A stretch of 32,156 nt of DNA. Origin: an uncultured Clostridia bacterium. Its GTDB lineage: Bacteria; Bacillota; Clostridia; Christensenellales; DTU072. How positions within the stretch are numbered: position 1 is the first letter of the stretch; every line of letters begins with the position of its first letter. A program made the position numbers and the translations under genes. Below the pieces are notes generated by a model. The model was not told where the DNA came from. It did no database searches and was given only the letters and a program-made list of their open reading frames with translations. Location of the stretch: positions 1 to 32,156 of the forward strand of contig CALVZV010000016.1 in the NCBI GenBank assembly GCA_944372665.1. Direction: 5' to 3'. Shown one piece after another: positions 10,501 through 19,174 of this stretch.

Positions 10501-10733
10501 GGATACGCAAAAAGATCTCCCAGGGCAGCGACGAGATACTTCAGTCGTTAAGACGCGGCTACGTCACTTACGTCGTCAACACGATCACCGAGGGCGGCTC
10601 CGGGCACGCCGACGGCATGCTGATAAGGCGCACCGCCGTCGAAAACAACGTGCCGGTATTCACTTCCCTCGATACCGTCAGGGTGCTGTTGGACGTTCTG
10701 GAAGAAACCACCATGGGAATTTCGACGATATGA
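7566..10733 (+). CDS. carB: Carbamoyl-phosphate synthase large subunit
   Basis: CarB makes carbamoyl phosphate from bicarbonate, ammonia and two ATP. Its 1055 residues match the full family length. The internal duplication is plain: [17 protein letters not shown] near residue 14 recurs as [16 protein letters not shown] near residue 552, each heading an ATP-grasp half. The C-terminal ~120 residues form an MGS-like allosteric domain. The ATG at 7566 follows GGAGG (7554-7558) inside the end of carA, so the two subunits are translationally coupled. The reverse strand is also open for long stretches here, an effect of codon bias. Confidence 0.97.
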   Translation: MPKRTDIKKIMVIGSGPIVIGQAAEFDYAGTQACIALKEEGYEVILVNSNPATIMTDKAMADKVYMEPLDLEHVAKIIRKERPDGLICSIGGQTGLNLGMQLHTKGVLEECQVELLGTGYDSISKAEDRQLFKDLCERIDEPVLESNTAHTVEDCLAIAENIGYPVIVRPAFTLGGTGGGFADNAEELRALAKNALKLSPVTQVLIEKSIKGYKEIEFEVMRDGADNVVAICCMENVDPVGVHTGDSIVVAPSQTLTNKEYQMLRSAALKIIRALGIEGGCNVQFALDPFSFEYFVIEVNPRVSRSSALASKASGYPIARVSAKIACGLTLDEIKLPNSYAAFEPTLDYVVCKVPRFPFDKFTKASRKLNTQMKATGEVMSIGRTFEEALLKAVRSLETGLNHIEIPRLKELSDHDLVDLIIENTDERIFAVAEALRRGIPTDYLYELTEIDRFFLEKLLNIVRLEKILKDGELTPALLRAIKEWGFSDEYIASVKGTTADGIYAVRKQNGIYPVYKMIDTCAAEFNGYTPYLYSTYEDESESVVENRKKVIVLGSGPIRIGQGIEFDYSTVHAIWAIKQAGYEAIIINNNPETVSTDYTISDKLYFEPLTFEDVMNIIDYERPDGVIVALGGQTAINLAEDLAAAGVKILGSDAESIALAEDRDLFKEALDKLGIPMPRGESVFSVKDGVKAAEEIGYPVLVRPSFVLGGRMMHIVYDRKQLEPILKEAVALNKKHPVLIDKYVLGRECEVDAVCDGKEVFIPGIMEHIERAGVHSGDSMSVYPPYSLEEDVQKTIIDYTSKIGLGLNIIGPFNIQFVVDGNRKVYIIEVNPRSSRTVPFLAKTTGAPIANIATKVMLGFSLKELGYTGVYPKKSRWFVKAPTFSYSKLSGLDAVLSPEMKSTGEAIGYDDALTRAVYKALKASGLRVDNYGTVFATIGDQDKEAALPLIKRFYDLGFNIEATSGTAKFLKNAGIRTRIRKKISQGSDEILQSLRRGYVTYVVNTITEGGSGHADGMLIRRTAVENNVPVFTSLDTVRVLLDVLEETTMGISTI

Positions 10734-11461
10734 AAAAAGCGACGCTGACGGTAATATCGAATACCGCTCTCACCCGAGACGTTTTCGAAATGCGGCTTGC
10801 CGGCGCCGAGCGTCCGCTGCCTGGTAGCTTTCTGGAAATAGGGCTGGACGGCTTTTTCCTGAAACGGCCTTTCGGCGCGGCGGGATATAAGGGCGGCATA
10901 TTGACGGTATATTACCGCGTTGTGGGCGCGGGTACCGAGGCGATGAGCGCTTTGACGGAGGGCTCCGAACTGGAAGCCCTGACCTCACTCGGGAACGGTT
11001 TTTCGGCGGAGGGCGTTACCCGGCCGCTGATAGTGTCCGGCGGACTGGGGATAGCGCCGCTGAAATACCTCGCGGACTGCTTTGCCGAAAAGGGGATCCG
11101 CCCCGTGTTCGTCGCGGGTTTCAAAAGCGCCTCTGAAGTCATACTGAAAGAAGAACTCGAAAAAATCTGTACCCTTGCCGTCGCCACCGACGACGGCAGC
11201 ACGGGCTTTTACGGTAACGCCGTCGAATACTTAAAACGCAACCCGGTCTCGTTCGACCGCTATTTCGCATGCGGCCCCGAACCGATGCTAAAGGGTATGC
11301 AGCGCTTCTCCGGCAACGGTCAGCTGTCGCTGGAAGCCAGGATGGGCTGCGGCTTCGGCGCGTGCATGGGCTGCAGCATAAAGACCGTTTCGGGATTTAA
11401 ACGGGTATGTAAGGAAGGTCCCGTATTCGATGCCGGGGAGGTGATTTTCGATGCCCGATAA
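10730..11461 (+). CDS. pyrK: Dihydroorotate dehydrogenase electron-transfer subunit
   Basis: PyrK carries FAD and a [2Fe-2S] cluster that pass electrons from PyrD to NAD+. The 243-residue protein has an N-terminal FAD-binding barrel with RPFG, an NAD-binding segment with [12 protein letters not shown], and four cluster ligands, Cys207, Cys212, Cys215 and Cys227 (C-x4-C-x2-C-x11-C), followed by GPVF. It starts in an ATGA overlap with carB and overlaps pyrD by 11 bases. Its presence shows that the dehydrogenase is the type 1B, NAD-linked form. Confidence 0.94.
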   Translation: MKKATLTVISNTALTRDVFEMRLAGAERPLPGSFLEIGLDGFFLKRPFGAAGYKGGILTVYYRVVGAGTEAMSALTEGSELEALTSLGNGFSAEGVTRPLIVSGGLGIAPLKYLADCFAEKGIRPVFVAGFKSASEVILKEELEKICTLAVATDDGSTGFYGNAVEYLKRNPVSFDRYFACGPEPMLKGMQRFSGNGQLSLEARMGCGFGACMGCSIKTVSGFKRVCKEGPVFDAGEVIFDAR

Positions 11462-12383
11462 AAGCATAAAGGATACCCGGATCGAGCTTTTCGGGAATAT
11501 TATGGATAACCCCGTGATCCCCGCCAGCGGCACTTTCGGGTTCGGTTACGAATTCAATGATTGGTATGACGTGTCGATACTGGGGTCCATCGCGCTGAAG
11601 GGTACGACCTTGGAAGCGCGCTACGGGAATCCGCTTCCCAGGATCGCGGAATGTCCCGCGGGAATGATAAACGCCATAGGGCTTCAAAACCCTGGCGCCG
11701 AGGCGGTCAGGGACGTCGAGCTGAAAAAACTGAAAAAAGTCTATCCCAAAAAAGTCATCGCCAACGTGGGCGGACACAGTTTCGACGAATACGTAAAGAC
11801 GGCGGCGATACTCGACTCGGCAGACAATGTGTTCTGCATAGAGCTAAACGTATCCTGCCCCAACGTCAAGGGCGGCGGAATGGCGTTCGGACTTGACGCT
11901 GGGATACTGGAGGAGCTGACGGCTGCGGTAAAAAGCGCCGTGACAAAGCCTGTCGTAGTCAAACTTTCGCCCAACGTCACAGACATAACCGTGACGGCTA
12001 AGGCGGCGGAAAGAGGCGGCGCGGACGGGCTGAGTCTTATAAATACTTTGGTCGGCATGAGGCTCGACCTTAAAACGGCACGACCGATCATCTCCGTAAA
12101 GCGCGGCGGATATTCGGGTCCCGGAGTGTTTCCCGTGGCGCTGAACGCCGTATATAACGTAAGGGAAGCCGTTTCGGTGCCGATAATCGGCATGGGCGGC
12201 GTAACCTGTGCCGAAAACGTTATAGAAATGATGTACGCGGGCGCATGCGCCGTAATGGTGGGAACGCAAAACCTTATCGACCCGTTCGCGTGCAAAAAGA
12301 TAATCGAGGATTTAACGAAAGTCATGGAAAAACTCGGAATAGACAGACTTTCCGACATCATAGGGAGGGCGCACAATGCATGA
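11451..12383 (+). CDS. pyrD: Dihydroorotate dehydrogenase, type 1B catalytic subunit
   Basis: PyrD oxidises dihydroorotate to orotate with FMN and hands electrons to PyrK. The 310-residue TIM barrel contains PASGTFGFG near the N terminus, GLQNPG, and NVSCPN with Cys136 as the catalytic base that marks class 1 enzymes. FMN-phosphate binding glycines lie at IGMGGV and VGTQN near the C terminus. The ATG at 11451 lies inside the end of pyrK after a GGGGAGGTGA ribosome site, and the end overlaps pyrF by eight bases. Confidence 0.95.
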   Translation: MPDKSIKDTRIELFGNIMDNPVIPASGTFGFGYEFNDWYDVSILGSIALKGTTLEARYGNPLPRIAECPAGMINAIGLQNPGAEAVRDVELKKLKKVYPKKVIANVGGHSFDEYVKTAAILDSADNVFCIELNVSCPNVKGGGMAFGLDAGILEELTAAVKSAVTKPVVVKLSPNVTDITVTAKAAERGGADGLSLINTLVGMRLDLKTARPIISVKRGGYSGPGVFPVALNAVYNVREAVSVPIIGMGGVTCAENVIEMMYAGACAVMVGTQNLIDPFACKKIIEDLTKVMEKLGIDRLSDIIGRAHNA

Positions 12384-13068
12384 AGTAATCGTGGCGATGG
12401 ACTTTTCGTCGAAAGACGAAGTGTATGCGTTTCTGAAACGCCTGGAAGGCGAAAGACCGTATCTCAAAATAGGAATGGAGCTTTTTTATAAAGAAGGTCC
12501 GGACATGGTCAGGCGTTTGAAGGGAGAGGGATACAAGATCTTTCTGGACCTTAAGCTCCACGACATTCCGAACACGGTATATAAAGCCATGAAAAACCTG
12601 GGCGCGCTGGGCGTGGACATCACGAACGTACACGCCGCGGGCGGCATCAAGATGATGGAATGGGCGCGCCGCGGACTGACGGAAGGCTCCGTCGCGGGCG
12701 CGGACACTAAGCTTATAGCGATAACCCAGCTGACTTCCACCGACGAAAAAACGATGCGCGAAGAACTGCTTATTGCGGAGTCGCTGCCTAAAACAGTCGA
12801 AAAATACGCCCTTAACGCCAAGGCGGCGGGACTTGACGGCGTGGTATGCTCGGCATTCGAAGCGCCTGCCGTAAAGGCGATGGGGCTTATATCCGTCACT
12901 CCCGGCATACGTCTTGCCGGCGACGCCGTAGGAGATCAAAAACGTGTTGCGACCCCTGCGCTCGCAAGGGAACTGGGAGCTACGCACATCGTCGTGGGCA
13001 GAAGCATAACTGGTTCGTCAGATCCCAAGGCGGCGTATCTGACCACCGTGTCCGAATTTTTATCTTAA
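12376..13068 (+). CDS. pyrF: Orotidine 5'-phosphate decarboxylase
   Basis: PyrF converts OMP to UMP. The 230-residue protein shows the catalytic D-x-K-x-x-D set as Asp58, Lys60 and Asp63 in LDLKLHDIPNT, and phosphate-binding residues in VTPGIR and VVGRSI toward the C terminus. Length and motifs fit the bacterial group 1 family. Its start overlaps pyrD by eight bases; pyrE follows after ten bases. Acting right after PyrE in the pathway, it completes the UMP route in this operon. Confidence 0.96.
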   Translation: MHEVIVAMDFSSKDEVYAFLKRLEGERPYLKIGMELFYKEGPDMVRRLKGEGYKIFLDLKLHDIPNTVYKAMKNLGALGVDITNVHAAGGIKMMEWARRGLTEGSVAGADTKLIAITQLTSTDEKTMREELLIAESLPKTVEKYALNAKAAGLDGVVCSAFEAPAVKAMGLISVTPGIRLAGDAVGDQKRVATPALARELGATHIVVGRSITGSSDPKAAYLTTVSEFLS

Positions 13069-13078
13069 GGAGTAATAT

Positions 13079-13717
13079 ATGACAGATTCCGAACGCGCCG
13101 CACAGGCGTTACTCAGTGCAAAAGCCGTGTTTTTACGTCCCTCGGAGCCGTTCACCTGGGCTTCGGGAATAAAGTCGCCGGTATACTGCGACAACAGACT
13201 GCTTTTAGGCTATCCCGAGATCCGCGCGGAGATAGAAGAACTGCTCAACAAACTTATCGAGAGGGAATATCCCGGCGTCGAAGTGCTGATGGGAACTTCG
13301 ACCGCGGGCATACCCCACGCCGCGATCGTAGCCGAAAAGAAAGGTTTACCGATGGGCTACGTGCGTTCGGGCAATAAGGATCACGGCAGACAGAACCGTA
13401 TCGAGGGCGCCGATCCCGCCGGTAAAAAGACAGTTATAGTCGAGGACCTCATTTCGACGGGCGGTTCCGTCATAGAAGTAGCCGAAGCGCTCCGCGAAGC
13501 GGGCGCCGAGGTCATGGGCATAGCCTCGCTGTTCACCTACGGACTTAAAAAAGGCGTCGAAAAACTGGCGGCGGCAAACCTTAAAAACGTGTCGCTCAGC
13601 GATTTCGAAACGCTTTCGCGCGTGGCGCTTAGCCAAAGCTACATCACGCCCGCGGAATACGAAATGGTATGCGCGTTCCGTGCGGACCCCGGCGGCAACT
13701 GGTACGAAAAAGTATGA
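13079..13717 (+). CDS. pyrE: Orotate phosphoribosyltransferase
   Basis: PyrE attaches ribose phosphate from PRPP to orotate. The 212-residue type I PRTase has the PRPP loop VIVEDLISTGGS in the middle and the mobile active-site segment VRSGNKDHGRQNRIEG. The ATG at 13079 follows AAGGAG at proper distance. The stop overlaps the sirtuin start as ATGA. It is the last pyrimidine gene, as in Bacillus. Confidence 0.95.
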   Translation: MTDSERAAQALLSAKAVFLRPSEPFTWASGIKSPVYCDNRLLLGYPEIRAEIEELLNKLIEREYPGVEVLMGTSTAGIPHAAIVAEKKGLPMGYVRSGNKDHGRQNRIEGADPAGKKTVIVEDLISTGGSVIEVAEALREAGAEVMGIASLFTYGLKKGVEKLAAANLKNVSLSDFETLSRVALSQSYITPAEYEMVCAFRADPGGNWYEKV

Positions 13718-14433
13718 ACGACGTCGAAACGCTGCAAAAAATCGTTGACGCCTCCGAAAAGATAGCATTTTTCGGAGGCGCCGGCGTTTCTACCGAATCG
13801 GGACTCAAGGATTTCAGAAGCGCCGACGGATTGTACCGCGAAAAATATAAATTCCCGCCCGAATATATGCTAAGCCACGAATGTTTCGTAAGGCATACTG
13901 AGGAATTTTACGAGTACTACCGCGAAAAGCTGCTTTGCGAAGGCATTTTACCCAACGCGGCGCATTTTAAAGTGGCGGAGCTGGAAATAGCGGGAAAGCT
14001 GACGGGCGTGGTGACGCAGAACATCGACGGACTGCACCAGGCGGCGGGAAGCAAAGCCGTTTACGAACTCCACGGCTCCGTTTTGAGGAATTACTGCACG
14101 CGCTGCGGTGCTTTTTACGACGAAAAATTCGTTAAAACGCACACGCCCGTTCCGTATTGCGAAAAATGCGGCGGCGTTGTCAAGCCCGACGTCGTGCTTT
14201 ACGGCGAACAGCTCGACGACGATACCGTAATGGGCGCCGTAAGATGTATCCGCCAAGCCGATACTCTCATAATAGCGGGCACATCGCTGACGGTATACCC
14301 CGCGGCGGGGCTTATAAACTATTTTTCGGGCAAACACCTCGTCGTCGTCAACCGCGATCCCGTGGACGCCCCCGGAGCGCTGTTTATCTGCGGCAAAGTA
14401 GGAGAGACGCTGAACAAAATAGTCGTAAGATAG
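13714..14433 (+). CDS. cobB: Sir2-family NAD-dependent protein deacylase
   Basis: Sirtuins remove acyl groups from lysines using NAD+. The 239-residue protein has GAGVSTESGLKDFRS (NAD site), TQNIDGLHQAAG, catalytic His120 in ELHGS, and a zinc ribbon with Cys128, Cys131, Cys149 and Cys152, followed by KPDVVLYGE. I start it at ATG 13714, overlapping the pyrE stop as ATGA; the in-frame ATG at 13669 lies within pyrE and adds residues foreign to the family. Translational coupling to the pyr operon is clear. A role in controlling pyrimidine enzymes is only inferred from that placement. Confidence 0.92.
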   Translation: MNDVETLQKIVDASEKIAFFGGAGVSTESGLKDFRSADGLYREKYKFPPEYMLSHECFVRHTEEFYEYYREKLLCEGILPNAAHFKVAELEIAGKLTGVVTQNIDGLHQAAGSKAVYELHGSVLRNYCTRCGAFYDEKFVKTHTPVPYCEKCGGVVKPDVVLYGEQLDDDTVMGAVRCIRQADTLIIAGTSLTVYPAAGLINYFSGKHLVVVNRDPVDAPGALFICGKVGETLNKIVVR

Positions 14434-14463
14434 TTTAGCAATTTAATTGACTAAATCGCTAAA
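14434..14463 (+). promoter_or_regulatory. Inverted-repeat operator over the his promoter
   Basis: TTTAGCAATTTA (14434-14445) and TAAATCGCTAAA (14452-14463) are inverted copies matching at 11 of 12 positions around a six-base centre that includes most of the -35 box. A single extra TTTAGCATT occurs at 14484-14492, near the start point. Position and symmetry fit a repressor site. A TrpR-family histidine regulator (HisR/YerC) is a possible binder, but I cannot confirm the motif. Confidence 0.65.
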
Positions 14464-14475
14464 GTGTGATATGAT
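14447..14475 (+). promoter_or_regulatory. Promoter of the his operon
   Basis: TTGACT (-35, 14447-14452), a 17-base spacer and TATGAT (-10, 14470-14475) with an extended TGA form a good sigma-A promoter. The predicted start near 14482 leaves a leader of about 27 bases, so there is no room for a T-box or leader-peptide attenuator. Confidence 0.8.
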
Positions 14476-14508
14476 GGCTCTGCTTTAGCATTCAAGGAGC
14501 GTGAAAAA

Positions 14509-15606
14509 ATGACTGAAAACGGCGTCGCGGATCTGAAAAACGCGCTGAAACAACTCTTTTCTTCGTACGGATACGTCAAATACCGTATGTCCGGGTTCGA
14601 AGAATACTCGCTGTATATGGAAAACAGGAATTTTCTTATCAGCGATAAGATCATAACCTTCAACGACCTGGACGGCAGGCTGATGGCGCTGAAGCCCGAC
14701 GTTACGCTGTCGATAGTCAAGAACGCTCTGCCCGAAAAGGGTATAGCGAAATATTATTATACCGAGAGCGTGTACCGCCCCGACAGAGCCAACACCGAAT
14801 TCAGGGAACTGACTCAGACCGGGTTGGAGGCGCTTGGCGAAATAGACGGCTTCACGACTGCCGAAACGGTGGAGCTGGCGCTGAAGGGATTGAGCCTTAC
14901 CGGCGCCGATCACGTGCTGGCGCTTTCCGACGTCAGGTTCTCGGAGGGGCTACTGAACAAGTTTGCGCCGAACGCCGAGAACAGGGAATACCTTACGGAA
15001 GTAATTTCCAGAAAGAGCCTCGGGGAGCTTGACGACGCCAGGAAGAAAGGTCGCATTTCCGACGAGGGCGTCAACGCGTTAAAAGCTGTCATTACGCTGC
15101 CGCAGAACGCTTCCGAGGCGCTTGACATTGCCGCCCGCTACGCTTTCGGAAAAGAAGCCGAAAGCGCGATAAAAGAATTACGGGCTATCGTTAACGCGTT
15201 TAAAGGTACCTGTTTCGAGGAAAACATACAAATCGACTTTTCACTGACGGGCAACACGCGCTACTATAACGGCATACTGTTTTCGGGATACGTCAAGGGA
15301 GTTGCCGGAGCCGTCCTGAAAGGCGGAAGGTACGATAAACTGCTGGATACGTTCTCGACGGGCAAGGGCGCGATAGGTTTTGCGCTTTACACGGACGAGA
15401 TAGAAAATCTGTTTGCGGAACCGTCCTGCGGACCCGACGTGACCGTGGTTTACGGCGAAGGCGCCGACGCGGGCGAACTGATGAAGACGATGGCGCCGTT
15501 CAGGGAAAAGGGCTTGAAAGCCGTCGCCGTTTCCCGCAGATCCTTTACCTGCGCGCAGGGCAGGATTTTCGTTTTCGAGGGCAGCACACTGACGGAGGAA
15601 AAATGA
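14509..15606 (+). CDS. hisZ: ATP phosphoribosyltransferase regulatory subunit
   Basis: HisZ is a catalytically dead relative of histidyl-tRNA synthetase that assembles with short HisG and gives it histidine feedback control. The 365-residue protein keeps class II synthetase landmarks: YYTESVYRPDRANTEFRELTQTGLE (motif-2 region near 85-108, diverged), NTRYYNGILFSGY, and GGRYDKL. It lacks the C-terminal anticodon-binding domain of true HisRS. AAGGAG (14494-14499) precedes the ATG by nine bases. It opens the his operon and overlaps hisG by four bases. Confidence 0.92.
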   Translation: MTENGVADLKNALKQLFSSYGYVKYRMSGFEEYSLYMENRNFLISDKIITFNDLDGRLMALKPDVTLSIVKNALPEKGIAKYYYTESVYRPDRANTEFRELTQTGLEALGEIDGFTTAETVELALKGLSLTGADHVLALSDVRFSEGLLNKFAPNAENREYLTEVISRKSLGELDDARKKGRISDEGVNALKAVITLPQNASEALDIAARYAFGKEAESAIKELRAIVNAFKGTCFEENIQIDFSLTGNTRYYNGILFSGYVKGVAGAVLKGGRYDKLLDTFSTGKGAIGFALYTDEIENLFAEPSCGPDVTVVYGEGADAGELMKTMAPFREKGLKAVAVSRRSFTCAQGRIFVFEGSTLTEEK

Positions 15607-16226
15607 TAAACATAGCTTTACCAAAAGGCAGACTTGCCGAAAGGACTTTGAAACTGATGACCGAAGCGGGTATCCTGGATAACGTCACCGAAGCGGGCAG
15701 GAAGCTGGTTTTCGAGGACGGAAAAAGCGGGATATGCTATTTCCTGGTCAAGCCGTGGGACGTGCCCGTTTACGTGGAACGGGGAATAGCCGACGTCGGC
15801 GTAGCCGGAAAGGACGTGCTGCTGGAAAACTCTCCCGACGTTTACGAGCTGGCGGATTTAAAGACGGGCAGATGCCGTATGTGCGTATGCGCCGCCAACG
15901 GCTACCGCGACGATCCGTCCAGACGGCTCAGGGTGGCGACTAAATTCGTCAACTGCTCCAAGCGTTATTACGCATCGCTGGGCAGGGAGATAGAGGTGAT
16001 AAAGCTGAACGGCTCCATAGAGCTGGCTCCGCTTCTGAACATGTCCGACGTCATAGTGGACCTTGTGGAAACGGGCACGACTTTAAAAGAGAACGATATG
16101 GGCGTCGTTTCGGTCATTTACGACATCAGCGCGAGGCTTATCGCCAACAAGGCTTCATACCGCTTCAAACGCGGCGAGATAGATTCCCTGACATTCAGAC
16201 TCGGAGAAGTAATTACAGATGCTTAA
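15603..16226 (+). CDS. hisG: ATP phosphoribosyltransferase, short form
   Basis: HisG performs the first histidine step, joining PRPP and ATP. At 207 residues it is the short form without the C-terminal ACT-like regulatory domain, which explains the adjacent hisZ. The start INIALPKGRL and the PRPP-binding stretch around VDLVETGTTLKEN near residue 150 are typical. It is coupled to hisZ by an ATGA overlap and overlaps hisD by eight bases. Confidence 0.95.
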   Translation: MINIALPKGRLAERTLKLMTEAGILDNVTEAGRKLVFEDGKSGICYFLVKPWDVPVYVERGIADVGVAGKDVLLENSPDVYELADLKTGRCRMCVCAANGYRDDPSRRLRVATKFVNCSKRYYASLGREIEVIKLNGSIELAPLLNMSDVIVDLVETGTTLKENDMGVVSVIYDISARLIANKASYRFKRGEIDSLTFRLGEVITDA

Positions 16227-17493
16227 GATATTGAAGGCTGCGGAGATATCCGCAAAAGAATTGGTGTCCGCCAGGGACATGAGCTATGCTGACGTCGAAA
16301 ACGACGTCAAGGCGGTCATTGCCGCCGTAAAAGCGCGCGGCGACGAAGCGCTAAAAGAATACACGCTGAAATTCGATAAAGCCGATATATCCGAATTCAG
16401 AGTTTCCGACGAGGAGATCGGGGCGGCTGCGGAAAGGGCGGGCGAGGACTATATAAGGATATTGAAGCGCGCCGCCGGGAATATAGAACGCTTCCATTCG
16501 GCGCAGTTAAGGCGCGATTTCAGCCTGGACTACGACGGGATAAAAGTGGGACAGCGTTTCATTCCCGTTTTAAAGGCTGGTCTGTACGTGCCCGGGGGTA
16601 CGGCGAGGTATCCTTCCAGCGTGTTGATGAACGCGATACCCGCGCGTCTTGCCGGAGTTAAAACCGTAGTTATGTGCACTCCGCCGTCACCGGACGGAAC
16701 CGTACCCGACGGTATACTCGCCGCCGCGTCGGTGGCAAAGGTTGACGCCGTTTTCAAAGTCGGCGGCGCTCAGGCGATCGCCGCGCTGGCTTACGGAACC
16801 AAGAGCATTCCCAAGGTCGACAAGATAGTCGGACCCGGCAACGTGTTCGTCGCCACCGCTAAAAAGCTGGTGCAGGGCACTGCCGGGATAGACATGATCG
16901 CCGGGCCCAGCGAAATACTGGTGATTGCGGATAAATACGCCGATCCGGACTGGGTCGCGGCGGATTTGCTTTCCCAGGCGGAACACGATAAACTTGCGAC
17001 CGCCATACTCCTGACCGACGACGAGGCGTTTGCGGTAAATTGTGCCGAAGCCGTCGGAAGAAGGCTGGAAAAGCTGCCGCGCAGGGAAATAGCCGAAGCC
17101 AGCCTGTCTGCAAACGGAAAAATAGTCGTTACCGAGGACATTCTTTCCGCAATACGGCTGGCAAACGAGATAGCGCCGGAACATCTGGAGCTTGCGGTAA
17201 AGAACGCCGAGGCGTTGCTTTCCGAGGTTAAGAACGCCGGTTCCGTGTTCGTGGGATATTATACGCCCGAAGCGACGGGCGACTATATGGCGGGCGCCAA
17301 CCACACGCTGCCTACGGGCGGCACGGCGCGTTTTTCGTCGCCCCTCGGCGTGGACGATTTTATCAAAAAGTCGCAGTATATCCGTTTCACGCCCGAAAGC
17401 TTGTCGGATTACGCCTCCGACATCGCCGCTTTCGCCAGAAGCGAGGGGTTGGATGCGCATGCTTTCTCTGTGGAAGCGAGGGCACGCCGATGA
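16219..17493 (+). CDS. hisD: Histidinol dehydrogenase
   Basis: HisD oxidises histidinol to histidine in two NAD-dependent steps with a zinc ion. The 424-residue protein has the family signature around residues 220-260 (IAGPSEILVIAD, then LLSQAEHD, supplying zinc ligands Gln and His) and the C-terminal ANHTLPTGGTARFSSPL. EIAPEHLEL, holding the catalytic Glu-His pair, is near residue 315. It is full length and overlaps both neighbours by a few bases. Confidence 0.96.
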   Translation: MLKILKAAEISAKELVSARDMSYADVENDVKAVIAAVKARGDEALKEYTLKFDKADISEFRVSDEEIGAAAERAGEDYIRILKRAAGNIERFHSAQLRRDFSLDYDGIKVGQRFIPVLKAGLYVPGGTARYPSSVLMNAIPARLAGVKTVVMCTPPSPDGTVPDGILAAASVAKVDAVFKVGGAQAIAALAYGTKSIPKVDKIVGPGNVFVATAKKLVQGTAGIDMIAGPSEILVIADKYADPDWVAADLLSQAEHDKLATAILLTDDEAFAVNCAEAVGRRLEKLPRREIAEASLSANGKIVVTEDILSAIRLANEIAPEHLELAVKNAEALLSEVKNAGSVFVGYYTPEATGDYMAGANHTLPTGGTARFSSPLGVDDFIKKSQYIRFTPESLSDYASDIAAFARSEGLDAHAFSVEARARR

Positions 17494-18557
17494 GCCGGTT
17501 TCTGTTGAAAAAATACGCTTCGTTAGCGCCTTACGTGCCCGGGGAACAGCCCAAAACGGGCGGGTACATAAAGCTGAACACAAACGAATCCCCGTTTCCG
17601 CCCTCCGAAAAGGCGCGCGAAGAATATATAAAGGCGTTTGACAGGCTGAACCTGTATAACGATCCCGAAAACGGAGCGCTCGCCGCTGCGATAGCAGAGC
17701 GTTTCGGACTGGAAGCGAGCAACGTGCTGCTTACCAACGGCTCCGACGAGGCGCTCGCGTTCATATATACGGCTTATGCCGACGCGGAACACCCGTTCGC
17801 GGCTCCCGAGATAAGCTACGGGTTCTATCCCGTGTTTTCGCAGCTTACCGGCGCGGAAAACGTAACTTTTCCCCTGAAGCCGGATTGTTCCGTAGACGCC
17901 GAAGCCTTCGTCAAAACGAAGCATAACGTCGTTTTCGCCAATCCCAACGCCCAGACCGGGACCGCCATGCCGCCGGGCGACGTCGAAAGGATAGTCGCCG
18001 CTTCGCCCTCCAGGATAGTGGCGGTGGACGAAGCCTACGTCGATTTCGGCACCGAATCGGCTGCGGGACTGATAAAAAAATATCCCAATCTGATAGTCGT
18101 CAGGACCTTTTCAAAATCGCGTTCGCTCGCGGGCGGCAGGATAGGGTTCGCGCTTTCCTCCGCGGAGATCGTTTCCGACCTTAAACGGATAAAATATTCT
18201 TTCAACCCGTATAACCTCGGACGCGCTGCGGAAGCGGCGGCTTTGGGCGCACTGAAGGACGAAAAATATTTTTCGGAGTGCGTGGCGCGCGTTATCGAAG
18301 CGCGCGAATATACCGCATCGGAAGCAAAACGTCTCGGCATGGACGTCGTGGACGGGAAAGCCAATTTCCTGCTCATGCGCTCCGGGTTGATAGACGGCGG
18401 CGAATTAAAAGACAGACTTTTTGCCGAAAAAATAATAGTCAGGCATTTCTCCACGCCCTTTTTAGCGCCTTACATAAGGGTGACGATAGGAAGCATGGAC
18501 GAAATGAAAGCCTTTATAAAAGTACTCGAAAATATATTAAAGGGAGCCGTAAAATGA
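17490..18557 (+). CDS. hisC: Histidinol-phosphate aminotransferase
   Basis: HisC transfers an amino group from glutamate to imidazole acetol phosphate using PLP. The 355-residue class I/II aminotransferase has NPNAQTG where most relatives have NPNxPTG, DEAYVDF, and PLP-binding Lys209 in FSKSRSLAGGRIGF. LKLNTNESPFPPS-like residues near the N terminus are typical of HisC. It overlaps hisD and hisB by four bases each. It might also act on aromatic amino acids, as some HisC proteins do; that is inference. Confidence 0.94.
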   Translation: MSRFLLKKYASLAPYVPGEQPKTGGYIKLNTNESPFPPSEKAREEYIKAFDRLNLYNDPENGALAAAIAERFGLEASNVLLTNGSDEALAFIYTAYADAEHPFAAPEISYGFYPVFSQLTGAENVTFPLKPDCSVDAEAFVKTKHNVVFANPNAQTGTAMPPGDVERIVAASPSRIVAVDEAYVDFGTESAAGLIKKYPNLIVVRTFSKSRSLAGGRIGFALSSAEIVSDLKRIKYSFNPYNLGRAAEAAALGALKDEKYFSECVARVIEAREYTASEAKRLGMDVVDGKANFLLMRSGLIDGGELKDRLFAEKIIVRHFSTPFLAPYIRVTIGSMDEMKAFIKVLENILKGAVK

Positions 18558-19174
18558 GGATCGCGGAAGTTAAAAGGAAGACCGCCGAAACCGACGTAAG
18601 GGTAAAAGTCGATCTGGACGGGTACTCGGATTCGGTTATCGATACGGGTTCGGGCTTTTTCAACCACATGCTGACGCTGTTTGCGAAATTTGCGAAAATC
18701 GGCTTGGAGGTCGGGTGCGCGGGCGACGTAGACGTCGATTTTCACCACAGCGCCGAGGACATCGGCATAGCTTTGGGCGATGCGTTCGGCAAGGCGCTCG
18801 GCGACAAAAAAGGCATAATGCGTTACGGACAATGCCTTATGCCGATGGACGAGGCTCTGGTAATGGTCGCCCTCGATTTTTCGGGCAGGGCGTATCTTGG
18901 TTACGACGTTGAACTCAGGGCTTCGCGCCTAAACGACGAGGGCGAGGAAACGCGCGCGAAAGTGGGCGTGTTCGACACCGAACTTGTCGAGGAATTTTTC
19001 TTTGCTTTCGTCAGAAACGGTAAGCTCACGCTTCACGTCAAAAAGATATCCGGCAAAAACACGCACCACATAATCGAGGCGGTGTTCAAGGCTTTCGGGA
19101 AAGCGGTGAGAGACGCCGTCGGTATCGATCCCGAATACGCGGAGGAAATTCCCTCCACCAAAGGAGTATTATGA
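18554..19174 (+). CDS. hisB: Imidazoleglycerol-phosphate dehydratase
   Basis: HisB dehydrates imidazoleglycerol phosphate. The 206-residue protein is the single-domain form without the phosphatase domain of enterobacterial HisB. Metal-binding histidines appear in GFFNHML, FHHSAEDIG and THHIIEA, arranged as the usual internal repeat. The true start is ATG 18554, overlapping the hisC stop; the frame stays open further upstream inside hisC, but that part resembles nothing in the family. Confidence 0.95.
   Translation: MRIAEVKRKTAETDVRVKVDLDGYSDSVIDTGSGFFNHMLTLFAKFAKIGLEVGCAGDVDVDFHHSAEDIGIALGDAFGKALGDKKGIMRYGQCLMPMDEALVMVALDFSGRAYLGYDVELRASRLNDEGEETRAKVGVFDTELVEEFFFAFVRNGKLTLHVKKISGKNTHHIIEAVFKAFGKAVRDAVGIDPEYAEEIPSTKGVL

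Noticed and set aside
13669..13713. Upstream ATG for the sirtuin
   Set aside because: It lies within pyrE and adds a non-conserved basic leader; ATG 13714 overlaps the pyrE stop in the usual coupled form.
18278..18553. N-terminal extension of hisB into hisC
   Set aside because: The extension is hisC read out of frame; the family start and coupling are at 18554. The same applies to hisIE at 20954-21244.
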